Source of the DNA: a virus
Strand: one strand, 5' to 3'
Length of the DNA stretch: 25,552 nucleotides
Virus record (IMG/VR): IMGVR_UViG_3300022591_000063
Span: 1 to 25,552 of that record
Shown here: piece by piece, positions 12,763-19,843 of the stretch
How positions within the stretch are numbered: the first letter of the stretch is position 1
Layout: every line of letters begins with the position of its first letter
Notes under the pieces: model-generated
Told to the model about the DNA's origin: nothing
The model's database searches: none
The model's input: the letters and a program-made list of their open reading frames with translations, nothing else
Made by a program: the position numbers and the translations under genes

Positions 12763-13161
12763 GTGGACACTTTGAAGATCACGAAAGCCGATCTTAACGA
12801 GCGAAACGAATACGCCGTAGCGGATTCCCTGGAATTCCGAGGAAGCGTAGAAGTAGAAGCCAATTTGGGCGTCGTCAGGATTCGCGGGCGTGCCATCGTA
12901 GTCGGCGCCTTGAGCGTCAACGCTGGCTCCTCGCTGGAGGTCGGCGGGTCGCTGAAGGTCGGCGGGTCGCTGAAGGTCGGGCTATCGATCACGGCGAAAT
13001 GGATATCCTGTGAATTCCGGATATTCGCGGGATTGTGCGATTGGAAGATCCCCTCTCCTGAGGAGATGCGCATCAACGCCGAAGTACGCAAGGGCATTGT
13101 GTGCTTCGGCGAAGTGATGAAACCAGAAATTACGACAAAGAAGAAGGTGGCCGATGCCTGA
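12763..13161 (+). CDS. Beta-solenoid (bactofilin-like) protein, 132 aa
   Basis: GTG 12763 has a TAGGAG site upstream. The central part (about residues 20-75) repeats short beta stretches with Val/Leu/Gly, ending in three tandem SL(E/K)VGG hexapeptides that come from a tandem 18-bp DNA repeat. Such runs form right-handed beta-helices as in polymer-forming bactofilins. The C-terminal third has two Cys and a charged tail. It may assemble on the virion or act as a scaffold; no enzyme motif is seen. Its stop overlaps the next start. Confidence 0.6.
   Translation: MDTLKITKADLNERNEYAVADSLEFRGSVEVEANLGVVRIRGRAIVVGALSVNAGSSLEVGGSLKVGGSLKVGLSITAKWISCEFRIFAGLCDWKIPSPEEMRINAEVRKGIVCFGEVMKPEITTKKKVADA
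12931..12979 (+). repeat. 18-bp tandem repeat, two full copies and a partial third
   Basis: The unit TCGCTGAAGGTCGGCGGG occurs at 12931-12948 (one difference), 12949-12966, and partially at 12967-12979. It encodes successive SLKVGG turns in frame. Near-identity at DNA level points to recent expansion. Confidence 0.85.
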
Positions 13162-13330
13162 GTGGGTTTGCGAGTGCGGCTGGTTCGGCGATTACCTGAA
13201 GGTGATTCGCCGATTCTGCGGACAGTACGAGGCCGTCTGCCCGACCTGTCGCGAAAGCGCGTGGCTGCACCGAGGATGGGGCAAGCCAACGCGGACCGAG
13301 GCAACCAGTGAGGACCTGGTAAATGCCTGA
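13154..13330 (+). CDS. Small zinc-ribbon protein, 58 aa
   Basis: ATG 13154 overlaps the end of the solenoid gene and the TGA at 13328-13330 overlaps the start of the glycosyltransferase gene. The peptide has CEC, a single Cys (RRFCGQ) and CPTC, a set of ligands typical of a small zinc ribbon. Residue spacing suggests one zinc site. Function unknown; similar small zinc proteins recur throughout this cassette. Confidence 0.6.
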   Translation: MPEWVCECGWFGDYLKVIRRFCGQYEAVCPTCRESAWLHRGWGKPTRTEATSEDLVNA

Positions 13331-14117
13331 GCCTTCAGTGTGTTGCGTTTGCGTTTACGCGGATCGCCCACAGCTTGTGAGCCGAATGCTGGTCAGCTTC
13401 CGCTCGCAAACGTATGAGAACAAGTGGCTATTGATCTACGATAATGGCGTAGAGCGGTTCGACTTTGATCGCTTTCCACTCCAGTCGTGCGAGACTCTGA
13501 TACGTCTCGGAGATGGGCACGTCAAGAGATCCATCGGGATGCTGAGGAATTTCGCCAACGCAGCGGCGATCAATTGCGACATCATCGCGCACTGGGACTC
13601 CGACGACTGGTCCCACCCGAACCGGCTGGCGGAGCAGGTGGCGCTGCTGCAATCTAACCGTTTGCTGCAATCCAATCGTCTTACCTTGGACGCGGTGGGT
13701 TATCGTGAGATGCTTTTCTGGAGAAAGCTGGTCGAAACTGAGGATCTTCCGTGGACATTTGCCAAGGACATTCTGACGGGCCAGGAGTTCACGGGCGAGG
13801 CCTGGCTCTACACCAACCCAAACCGCTCCTACATCATTGGCACGTCGCTCTGTTATTTCAGGAGTGTCTGGGAAAGGAGACCATTCGCAAATCGAAACAT
13901 AGGGGAAGATCTTGAGTGGATCTCAGAGTTACGAACGTTCGGAGTGCCATCAAGTTCTCCGATCCCAGAGGGCCCGCTGAGCGGATCAAATCTTCATCCG
14001 CGCATGATCGCGGCGGTGCACGGCGGGAACATGACCGGCGAGGTCATCGTGCCGTCCTCAACAAACTGGATGAGAGTCCCGTGCTGGGATTCGTACTGTC
14101 GCGAGGCGATGAAGTGA
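13323..14117 (+). CDS. GT-A (family 2-like) glycosyltransferase, 264 aa
   Basis: The N-terminal domain has alternating strands and helices as in family 2 enzymes: SVCCVCVYADRPQLVSRML, WLLIYDN, and the metal-binding motif AHWDSDDWSHPNRL with WDSDDW at 91-96. The enzyme should transfer a sugar from a nucleotide donor in the cytoplasm. The acceptor is unknown; virion protein or a lipid-linked glycan are options. A tandem LLQSNR/LLQSNR duplication (13646-13681) sits just after the DxD motif. It is the first transferase of the cassette. Confidence 0.75.
   Translation: MPEPSVCCVCVYADRPQLVSRMLVSFRSQTYENKWLLIYDNGVERFDFDRFPLQSCETLIRLGDGHVKRSIGMLRNFANAAAINCDIIAHWDSDDWSHPNRLAEQVALLQSNRLLQSNRLTLDAVGYREMLFWRKLVETEDLPWTFAKDILTGQEFTGEAWLYTNPNRSYIIGTSLCYFRSVWERRPFANRNIGEDLEWISELRTFGVPSSSPIPEGPLSGSNLHPRMIAAVHGGNMTGEVIVPSSTNWMRVPCWDSYCREAMK
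13646..13681 (+). repeat. Tandem 18-bp duplication in the glycosyltransferase gene
   Basis: Units 13646-13663 and 13664-13681 differ at three positions and encode LLQSNR twice, in frame. It lengthens a helix after the DxD motif. Confidence 0.7.
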
Positions 14118-14386
14118 GCGTAATGAAAGCACTTAGTGTTCGTGGATTGCGGGCTAAGTTAAAAACTTCCCGAGAAACCATCAACGAGAAGGATCGGGAG
14201 TTGTACCGGCTGGGTCAGGAAAACCAGCAGTTGCGCGAGCAAAACCAGCAGTTGCGCGAGCAATTGGAGATATCACAAGGCCGTCAGTCTGTGCTGTTTC
14301 GCGCTCTTAATCAAGCGCTCAGTGCGGTCGAAGAGTCTCCTTACTGTACTTCTCCTGTGTCGTACAGGAAGCCGGTGAAGTTGTGA
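14114..14386 (+). CDS. Coiled-coil protein, 90 aa
   Basis: GTG 14114 overlaps the transferase stop (GTGA); ATG 14123 is an alternative. Residues about 8-60 are a long charged helix with heptads (LRAKLKTSRETINEKDRELYRLGQ then QENQQLREQ twice), the repeat arising from an exact 21-bp tandem duplication. The end is polar with a YRKPVK tail. It probably dimerises; it may scaffold the neighbouring enzymes, but this is inference. Confidence 0.6.
   Translation: MSVMKALSVRGLRAKLKTSRETINEKDRELYRLGQENQQLREQNQQLREQLEISQGRQSVLFRALNQALSAVEESPYCTSPVSYRKPVKL
14221..14262 (+). repeat. Exact 21-bp tandem duplication in the coiled-coil gene
   Basis: Bases 14221-14241 and 14242-14262 are identical and add one heptad of the coiled coil (seven residues), which keeps the register. 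Confidence 0.9.
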
Positions 14387-14598
14387 GGTGTGATATCTGC
14401 GCGAATGAGCTACGGGAGCCATCCCCAGAGGCGCATTGTCACGAGCGCTCCTGCATGGGGAACTTGTGTCTCGGGTGTTTTGAGGCATCAACTGTCCTTG
14501 AATTATTTCTCGTAAGGGCGTCGAACAGGACCGTAATGGGAGACTGGACCAGTGGGTGGCTGAGGGAGATCATCGAAAATCCAAGGAAGTATCTGTGA
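14383..14598 (+). CDS. Small Cys-rich protein, 71 aa
   Basis: GTG 14383 overlaps the previous stop. The N-terminal 35 residues carry CDIC, CHERSC and CLGC, ligands for one or two zinc ions in a treble-clef-like arrangement. The second half is helical with Trp pairs (MGDWTSGWLREIIENPRKYL). Unknown function; its stop overlaps the next GTG. Confidence 0.6.
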   Translation: MRCDICANELREPSPEAHCHERSCMGNLCLGCFEASTVLELFLVRASNRTVMGDWTSGWLREIIENPRKYL

Positions 14599-15401
14599 GC
14601 GTCTGGATGCTGTGCCCGTCCGCGCGCCCAGTGGAAGAAGCCGAGACGTGCTTCGCCCGATGGAGAGCCCTCGGCTACAAGCTGGCCGTTTTTCGCGAGC
14701 TCGTACGCGGCCCCGTCACGGCGGACTTACTGGTGAAGACACTGCCGTACCCCGGCTATGCGCTGGCACAGAACACCCTTTGCGCTCTGGTACTTGCCGA
14801 AGATTCCACAGCGGAGTGGCTGGTGTGCGCTGCCGACGACGTTCATCCGGACCCGACTTACGAGCCGGAAGAGATCGCTCTCCAGTGCGTGCATCAGTTT
14901 CTGGGGGATACTTTCGGCGTTATGCAGCCCACCGGGGATCGCTGGGGCGAGTGCCCGGCCTCTGAATGCCATGACTTCATCCCGCGTCCGCCGGGCTCGC
15001 CGATGCCTGATCGCTGTACGCTCTGCGGGCGCACCGAGGATGACGCGTTCCATCAGGGCGGCGCCTACATCGACCGCGTCGCTGGCTCGCCGTGGATCGG
15101 GCGCGAGTTCGCCCGGCGAATGTACGGCGGAAAAGGACCGTACTGGCCCGGCTACACCCACATGGGGGTTGATGAGGAACTGCGCGCCGTGGCACTCTTG
15201 CATGGCGTGTACTGGCCACGCCGAGATCTGATGCATTTCCACGCGCACTGGGGGCGTCCGCGCGCCGGCGAGCGCATCGGAAGAGCGGATCGGATGCCAG
15301 AGTTTCTTCGGACCGCGAACAGCGGCGAAGAGTGGAACCGGTACAAGAGACTGTTTGCCGAGCGGAAAGCCGCCGGATTCCCCGGATCGGAGCCATTATG
15401 A
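14595..15401 (+). CDS. Glycosyltransferase-like protein with zinc-site insert, 268 aa
   Basis: GTG 14595 overlaps the upstream stop and has AAGGAAG upstream. The first 85 residues have the GT-A pattern: VWMLCPSARPVEEAETCFARWRALGYKLAVFREL, then STAEWLVCAADDVHPDP, where ADDV (80-83) is a probable metal-binding motif. Between residues 120 and 152 lies C-x4-CH, then CTLC and a final FH, a likely structural zinc site inserted into the fold. The C-terminal part (WPGYTHMGVDEELRAVALLHGVYWPRRDLMHFHAHWG) resembles the acceptor side of GT-A enzymes. It probably adds a sugar in the same pathway as the flanking transferases. The family assignment is by motif only. Confidence 0.6.
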   Translation: MSVWMLCPSARPVEEAETCFARWRALGYKLAVFRELVRGPVTADLLVKTLPYPGYALAQNTLCALVLAEDSTAEWLVCAADDVHPDPTYEPEEIALQCVHQFLGDTFGVMQPTGDRWGECPASECHDFIPRPPGSPMPDRCTLCGRTEDDAFHQGGAYIDRVAGSPWIGREFARRMYGGKGPYWPGYTHMGVDEELRAVALLHGVYWPRRDLMHFHAHWGRPRAGERIGRADRMPEFLRTANSGEEWNRYKRLFAERKAAGFPGSEPL

Positions 15402-16156
15402 GTCTCATCAGCCTTCCTTTCGACGAGTGGATGGAAAACGTGGCGCTGGCGGCGCTGTCGTCGAAAGAGACCGTCTACGCCAGCTATGACATCGCACGGC
15501 TGGCAATCGAGCGCGGCGTGCCGGGCGACTTCGTTGAGTGCGGAGTGTACGGCGGTGCGCAGTGCGCGGCCATGGCGCGAGCGATTATGGATTGTGCTTC
15601 TGCTTCTCGAGATGACGCGAGCGCGTTCAAGGGCGGTCCTCAATGGATAAAGCACTATGATCGAGGCGAGGGAGCACGCCGCGTCCATCTCTTCGACAGC
15701 TTCGCTGGTATCCCACCCGCAGGGCCGGAGGATCGTGAGTTCCTCGAAGCCGGGCATCCCGAGGGTCTGAGCCTGTGCACGCTCGAAGCCTGCAAGGAGC
15801 ACATGGCGGCGTGGGGCATCCCTGATGAGTTGCTGGTATGGCATCCGGGTCCGTTCGGAAACACGATGAACATGCAGATGTTCGTCAGAAAGATAGACTC
15901 GTTGACGATGAAGGCATGCCCGGCCGAAATTGCCGTGCTTCGTCTGGACGCCGATCTCTACGACTCCACCCGCGTCTCCCTGGAGAACCTCTACCCGCTG
16001 GTGTCGCCCGGCGGCTGGGTGATCTGCGACGACTTTGACCTGAGCGGCGCGCGCAAGGCCGTAATGGAGCACGTCGGCCGGAACTTCGGACCGCTGGCCG
16101 TAATGGAGCACGTCGGCCGGAACTTCGGACCGCTGTACTGGCGCAAGGGACAATGA
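15398..16156 (+). CDS. TylF-family SAM-dependent O-methyltransferase, 252 aa
   Basis: The SAM-binding motif is GDFVECGVYGGAQ (43-55). RVHLFDSFAGIPPAGPED follows, then IAVLRLDADLYDSTRVSLENLYPLVSPGGWVICDDFD, the highly characteristic TylF (macrocin O-methyltransferase) block with the metal-binding Asp residues. Such enzymes methylate sugar hydroxyls. The C-terminus contains a perfect 39-bp tandem duplication that repeats AVMEHVGRNFGPL. ATG 15398 overlaps the previous stop. With the transferases it points to a methylated glycan. Whether the 13-residue insertion disturbs activity is unknown. Confidence 0.85.
   Translation: MSLISLPFDEWMENVALAALSSKETVYASYDIARLAIERGVPGDFVECGVYGGAQCAAMARAIMDCASASRDDASAFKGGPQWIKHYDRGEGARRVHLFDSFAGIPPAGPEDREFLEAGHPEGLSLCTLEACKEHMAAWGIPDELLVWHPGPFGNTMNMQMFVRKIDSLTMKACPAEIAVLRLDADLYDSTRVSLENLYPLVSPGGWVICDDFDLSGARKAVMEHVGRNFGPLAVMEHVGRNFGPLYWRKGQ
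16057..16134 (+). repeat. Perfect 39-bp tandem duplication in the methyltransferase gene
   Basis: Bases 16057-16095 and 16096-16134 are identical. The unit is a multiple of three, so the frame is kept and 13 residues are repeated. Absence of any divergence indicates a very recent event or an assembly duplication. Confidence 0.93.
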
Positions 16157-16905
16157 GTTACAACCCCGAGTTCGCCAGCAACGGCCAGGAGCGCGGCTTC
16201 AATGACGCTGTGATCGTCTCCTGTGGCATCGGAACCGAATACCAGGAGGCCCTGCATTCCACACGATTGCACTGCGAGAAGAATGTGCCCGAGGCCTGGC
16301 GGCTCTTCTACCGCGATTACCCGCTGGGCTGCCCGTCTCAGGAAGAAGCGCAGTACGCCTTCAAGATCTTCGCCCTTCGCCGGGCGATGGGCGCCGGCTT
16401 CCGCACGCTGCTGTGGATGGACTCCTGCTTTCAGCCGCTGCGCTCGATCCAGCCGCTCTGGGAAGAAATCCGCGAGAAGGGCTGGTACGTCCCTCAGCAG
16501 GGAGACGCCATGCTCTCGGAGTGGTGCAGCGACGAATTCCTGGAGCGTACCAGTACGAAACGCTCAGACGTGGAACAGGTCCACCTTGTATACTCGGGCA
16601 TCGTGGGGCTGGACATGTACCACCCGGTGGCAAAGCGTATCTGGCAGATGTGGGAGTCGATGTACGGGGCCGGTTTATTCAACGGCTGCCATCTCAACAA
16701 GCCGGGCGAGCCACGTGAACCGTGGGGCTTGAAGTGGCAGGGGCACGTCTCCGACGATCCAGGCGTCCGCGGGCATCGGCATGACGAATCGGCACTGTCG
16801 CTGGTGCTGCATCTGCTCGGGCTGACGCCGCAGCTTCCGACGTTCCTGACCCTCGGTGGGCCGGGAGGATCCATCGGGCATCACGTGAAGCTTGTGTGTC
16901 CGTAA
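16153..16905 (+). CDS. Sugar-transferase-like protein, paralogue A, 250 aa
   Basis: It shares motifs with the protein at 17794-18546: YAF-K-x-x-AL, a LLWMDSCFQPLRSIQPLWEEI block with WMDS (88-91) as a possible DxD-like metal site, and VRGHRHDESALSLVLHLLG near the C-terminus. I have seen this pattern in phage and bacterial proteins of glycan loci without known biochemistry; a GT-A-like fold is my inference. The start overlaps the TylF stop (ATGA). The two paralogues flank the FkbM-like gene. Confidence 0.6.
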   Translation: MSYNPEFASNGQERGFNDAVIVSCGIGTEYQEALHSTRLHCEKNVPEAWRLFYRDYPLGCPSQEEAQYAFKIFALRRAMGAGFRTLLWMDSCFQPLRSIQPLWEEIREKGWYVPQQGDAMLSEWCSDEFLERTSTKRSDVEQVHLVYSGIVGLDMYHPVAKRIWQMWESMYGAGLFNGCHLNKPGEPREPWGLKWQGHVSDDPGVRGHRHDESALSLVLHLLGLTPQLPTFLTLGGPGGSIGHHVKLVCP

Positions 16906-16936
16906 AAATGCCAACCCCGGCGAGAAGGAAGGCAGC

Positions 16937-17626
16937 ATGAGGGACTATTCTCAGTTTCACGAGCAGATAGCGATATTGAACGCACTCAATCCGTCACCGG
17001 AAACTCCAGGGCGTTTTTTGGATATAGGAGCTTTTGACCCGATCACCTTCTCTAACACGCGCGCCCTAGTAGAACTTGGCTGGTCGGGCGTTATGATCGA
17101 GCCGGCGCCGGGGCCGATGATTGAACTCCTGCGTTGCTGTACGAAGTGTGGCACTGGCGTGGATGAGCGCGAGCACGAGACCTATGGAAATCGCAAAGGC
17201 CAAACGTGTGGCAAGTGTGGTGGCCTGCGCTACGGCTTTGACCCGCGTTTTGAACTCATCCAGACGGCCGTGGGGATAGCGCCGGCCTTTGTCGAGATCA
17301 TGGTCACCGACGACGCGCTGTCGAGCAGCGACCCTAAGCACCTGAAGAAGTGGGGCGAAGTGGGCGGCTTCTACGGGCGCGTTTTCGTCCCGGTGATCAC
17401 CGTCGAAGAAATCAAGAGCCGCTGGACAGGGTTCTCTTTCGTAAACATTGACGCCGAGGGCATCTCTGCCGATCTGCTGAAGGAATTCTTTCGGCTCGGC
17501 ATGTTCCCGCCGGTGCTGTGCTGCGAGCATGACGGTCGCACTACCGAGCTTCTGGAGGCGGCGACACGCCACGGCTACCGCGCCGTGCTCGTGAACCATA
17601 CTAACGTCGTCATTGCGAGGCCCTGA
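16937..17626 (+). CDS. FkbM-family methyltransferase with zinc-ribbon insert, 229 aa
   Basis: FLDIGAFDPITFSNTRAL (27-44) is the SAM-binding motif. VMIEPAPGPMIELL follows, then VPVITVEEIKSRWTGFSFVNIDAEGISADLLKEF, the FkbM signature with NIDAEG. FkbM enzymes O-methylate sugars or polyketides. Unusually, residues 67-94 contain CCTKC and CGKCGG, a zinc ribbon inserted where FkbM proteins normally have a short linker. ATG 16937 is preceded by AGAAGGAAGG. It is likely a second methylation step on the same glycan as the TylF enzyme. Confidence 0.8.
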   Translation: MRDYSQFHEQIAILNALNPSPETPGRFLDIGAFDPITFSNTRALVELGWSGVMIEPAPGPMIELLRCCTKCGTGVDEREHETYGNRKGQTCGKCGGLRYGFDPRFELIQTAVGIAPAFVEIMVTDDALSSSDPKHLKKWGEVGGFYGRVFVPVITVEEIKSRWTGFSFVNIDAEGISADLLKEFFRLGMFPPVLCCEHDGRTTELLEAATRHGYRAVLVNHTNVVIARP

Positions 17627-17627
17627 G

Positions 17628-17765
17628 ATGCCCGCATCTGGGGGGATTGCAATCCCCAATCTTTCAGCGCATCCTGAAACTGGCCCCACGGCCTACGCAC
17701 TCCTGGACTGCTACCCGGAGGGACAGCGCCGAGACGTGGGGGCCAAACAAGAAGACGCGAGATGA
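17628..17765 (+). CDS. Possible small protein, 45 aa
   Basis: An open frame starts at ATG 17628, one base after the FkbM stop, and ends at 17765. The peptide (MPASGGIAIPNLSAHPE...) has no domain and contains the 16-bp palindrome in its early codons. It fills what would otherwise be a 168-base gap; a 10-codon frame (17762-17794) follows just before the next gene. Translation is uncertain and it could equally be a leader region. Confidence 0.35.
   Translation: MPASGGIAIPNLSAHPETGPTAYALLDCYPEGQRRDVGAKQEDAR
17642..17657. repeat. Perfect 16-bp palindrome
   Basis: GGGGATTGCAATCCCC reads identically on both strands with no loop, as expected for a protein-binding site rather than an RNA hairpin. 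It lies between the FkbM-like gene and the second transferase paralogue. Confidence 0.6.
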
Positions 17766-17793
17766 AAACTCTCAGGGCGAAAAGGAGAAAGTA

Positions 17794-18546
17794 ATGACGA
17801 GAGTTGTGATCTCAGTTGCAACTACCACGTACTATCAGCGCGGTCAGGACAGGCTGGGTGCGGCGCTGAAGGAACTCGGAGAGACCGGCCGATTCTGGCG
17901 TTTCATCCCGCCGGACTGGCCCCAGCACAAGAAGGTGCCTTATGCGTTCAAGGCTTACGCGTTGAAGGAAGCCTCGGAGCACGCCGATCTGCTGCTGTGG
18001 TGCGATGCCTGCATGATCCCGGTGCGCCCGCTGGGACCGCTGTGGGAGCGCATCGAACGTGACGGGTATTGGATGGGAAAGGACGGGTGGAACAATTACG
18101 AGTGGACGGCGGACAGCGGGTACCCGGATCTCTTTCCCGAATTTCAGCGCTCGTCCAACTATGACGGGGATTCTGCGCGGGCGCAGAATCGCGCTATCCC
18201 CCACGTCTGCGCTACGGCGTTCGGGCTGAATCTAAAGCACGCGAAGGGCAAAGCCTTTTTAGAGGAGTACTACCGCCTGGCCAGCCAGACGAAGGCATTC
18301 TGCGGACCGTGGCGCAACGCGAATCACCCCAATCATGCGGCAGTCGTGGGAGACTGGGGCGGCCGGATGCTGCCCTGTGGTCCGCCGGACGTGCGCGGAC
18401 ATCGCCACGATCAGACTGCGGCCTCCGTGATCGCCTGGCGACTCGGCTTCGAGTTGACGGAGCCACCGAACGTAATGACGTGGGGAGATCCAGAGGAGGC
18501 GGTAGAAGAGGAAACGTTTCTGATCGCTCACGGAGATTATGCATGA
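17794..18546 (+). CDS. Sugar-transferase-like protein, paralogue B, 250 aa
   Basis: It is clearly related to the 16153-16905 product: VPYAFKAYALKEA, LLLWCDACMIPVRPLGPLWERIERDGYWM (WCDA at 69-72), a WNNYEWTAD block, and VRGHRHDQTAASVIAWRLGF. The first strand-helix unit (RVVISVATTTYYQRG) is compatible with a nucleotide-sugar binding domain. A strong AAAGGAG lies upstream of ATG 17794. It probably acts in the same glycan pathway as its paralogue, perhaps on another acceptor. Enzyme class is inferred, not shown. Confidence 0.62.
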   Translation: MTRVVISVATTTYYQRGQDRLGAALKELGETGRFWRFIPPDWPQHKKVPYAFKAYALKEASEHADLLLWCDACMIPVRPLGPLWERIERDGYWMGKDGWNNYEWTADSGYPDLFPEFQRSSNYDGDSARAQNRAIPHVCATAFGLNLKHAKGKAFLEEYYRLASQTKAFCGPWRNANHPNHAAVVGDWGGRMLPCGPPDVRGHRHDQTAASVIAWRLGFELTEPPNVMTWGDPEEAVEEETFLIAHGDYA

Positions 18547-18986
18547 TCGACCAGAAGTTCATGACGCATTTGCCTTCCCTGTTCAGCGCGCTACTGGCGA
18601 CGGATGGCCCAGTGCTGGAGATCGGCGCCGGCTACGGCAGCACGCCGATGCTGCGGGCCTTCTGCAGGACGGCGCAGCGCGAGTTCTACAGCCTCGAAGC
18701 GGACCCAGCATGGGCTGATCGCGTGGGCGCTCTGCGAGACGACGGCTATCGGCTCCTTGCCGCCTTCGCAACACGTGGCCCGTGGTCCGTCGTCTTCGTC
18801 GATAATGCGCCGGCTCTGCGGCGCGGTCCCGATGCGAAACTCTTCCGCGACTCGGCGGAGTTCATCGTGATTCACGACTGGGAATCGCTTGAAGTCGCTT
18901 TCGACGTATCGGATTGGACGTACAGCAAGCTGGACACGCGAGACCCGCAGACCATGACGATTTCGATGACAAGGGAAATCGCATGA
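18543..18986 (+). CDS. Small class I SAM-dependent methyltransferase-like protein, 147 aa
   Basis: PVLEIGAGYGSTPMLRAF (23-40) is motif I, REFYSLEADPAWADRV is motif II with the acidic residue for the ribose, and WSVVFVDNAP is motif IV. The later part (FIVIHDWE) would be motif V. The protein is short, with little beyond the Rossmann core, so substrate binding may need a partner. It overlaps its neighbours on both sides (ATGA), which places it in the same operon as the glycosyltransferases. Confidence 0.72.
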   Translation: MIDQKFMTHLPSLFSALLATDGPVLEIGAGYGSTPMLRAFCRTAQREFYSLEADPAWADRVGALRDDGYRLLAAFATRGPWSVVFVDNAPALRRGPDAKLFRDSAEFIVIHDWESLEVAFDVSDWTYSKLDTRDPQTMTISMTREIA

Positions 18987-19843
18987 ACCTTGTGGCCTGT
19001 ATGCTCGCGCGCAACGAAGAGCACGAATTGGGGCTCACTCTTCGGGCCGCGCTGAAGTGGTGTGATCTTGCCGTAGTGCTCAATCACGCCAGCACGGACC
19101 ATACGGCGGACATCATTGCCGAAGTGCATCGCGAAACCGGTCGTGTGATCTGTCTGTCGGACAGCCACACGGAATGGCGAGAGATGCCCATGCGCCAGCG
19201 GATGCTCGAATGCGCCCGCGACAACGCGGCCACACATATCGCCCTTGTGGATTCCGATGAAATCCTGACCGGCAATCTTCTGCCGCGAGTCCGCGAACTG
19301 ATATCAGTGTGTCCCAGAGGCAGCACCCTGCAACTGCAACTCCCCGGCTACAACCTCCGTCATGGAATTCACCAGTACCACTCAAACGGGATCTGGGGAA
19401 ATCGATGGTTCAGCACGGCGTTCCCGGACATGCCGAGCCTCGGCTGGTCAGGGGATCGCTTTCACTCGCGCGAGCCAGGCCCGCAGTATCTTCATCCGTT
19501 CAGGCCAGTCGCACAGGGCGGCGGCGGCGTGATGCACCTGTGGGGGGCGAACGAGCGGCGACTGATCGCCAAGCACCGCAAGTTCCGCATTGAGGAAGCG
19601 ACACGCTGGCCCGAGAAGCCCCACGCTGAGATTGAGACCATGTACAGTTGGGCCACTGATGGGACCGGACCAGCGGACTGCCCGGAGACGTGGACTTTCA
19701 ACGCCGTGCCGGAGTCGTGGTGGGCGCCATACTTGCCGTGGATGGAGCATCTGCATCTGGACGCGGTACCATGGCAGGAGGAAGACTGCGAGCGCCTAAT
19801 TGCCGGGCACGGCCGCGAGTACTTCAAGGGATTGCGAGTTTGA
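18983..19843 (+). CDS. Family 2-like glycosyltransferase, 286 aa
   Basis: The first residues LVACMLARNEEHELGLTLRAALKWCDLAVVLNHASTDHTADII follow the family 2 start with donor-binding NHASTDHT, and HIALVDSDEILTG contains the DxD motif (VDSDE, 89-93). The rest of the protein is Trp- and His-rich, as in enzymes that bind a carbohydrate acceptor. It is the last gene of the cassette. Enzymes of this subfamily resemble those in lipopolysaccharide and phage glycosylation loci. The acceptor is unknown. Confidence 0.8.
   Translation: MNLVACMLARNEEHELGLTLRAALKWCDLAVVLNHASTDHTADIIAEVHRETGRVICLSDSHTEWREMPMRQRMLECARDNAATHIALVDSDEILTGNLLPRVRELISVCPRGSTLQLQLPGYNLRHGIHQYHSNGIWGNRWFSTAFPDMPSLGWSGDRFHSREPGPQYLHPFRPVAQGGGGVMHLWGANERRLIAKHRKFRIEEATRWPEKPHAEIETMYSWATDGTGPADCPETWTFNAVPESWWAPYLPWMEHLHLDAVPWQEEDCERLIAGHGREYFKGLRV

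Noticed and set aside
12931-12979. Short repeats as a possible CRISPR array
   Set aside because: The units are directly tandem without spacers and encode a protein repeat in frame.
15152-16153. Long minus-strand frame opposite the TylF and GT-like genes
   Set aside because: The sense strand carries clear enzyme motifs and the antisense peptide is low-complexity with no domain; high GC often opens such frames.
16892-16936. In-frame upstream start for the FkbM-like gene
   Set aside because: It would overlap the end of the preceding gene, whereas ATG 16937 has a strong ribosome binding site.
12553-19843. Diversity-generating retroelement as the cause of the repeats
   Set aside because: No reverse transcriptase gene or template/variable repeat pair with adenine-specific changes was seen.
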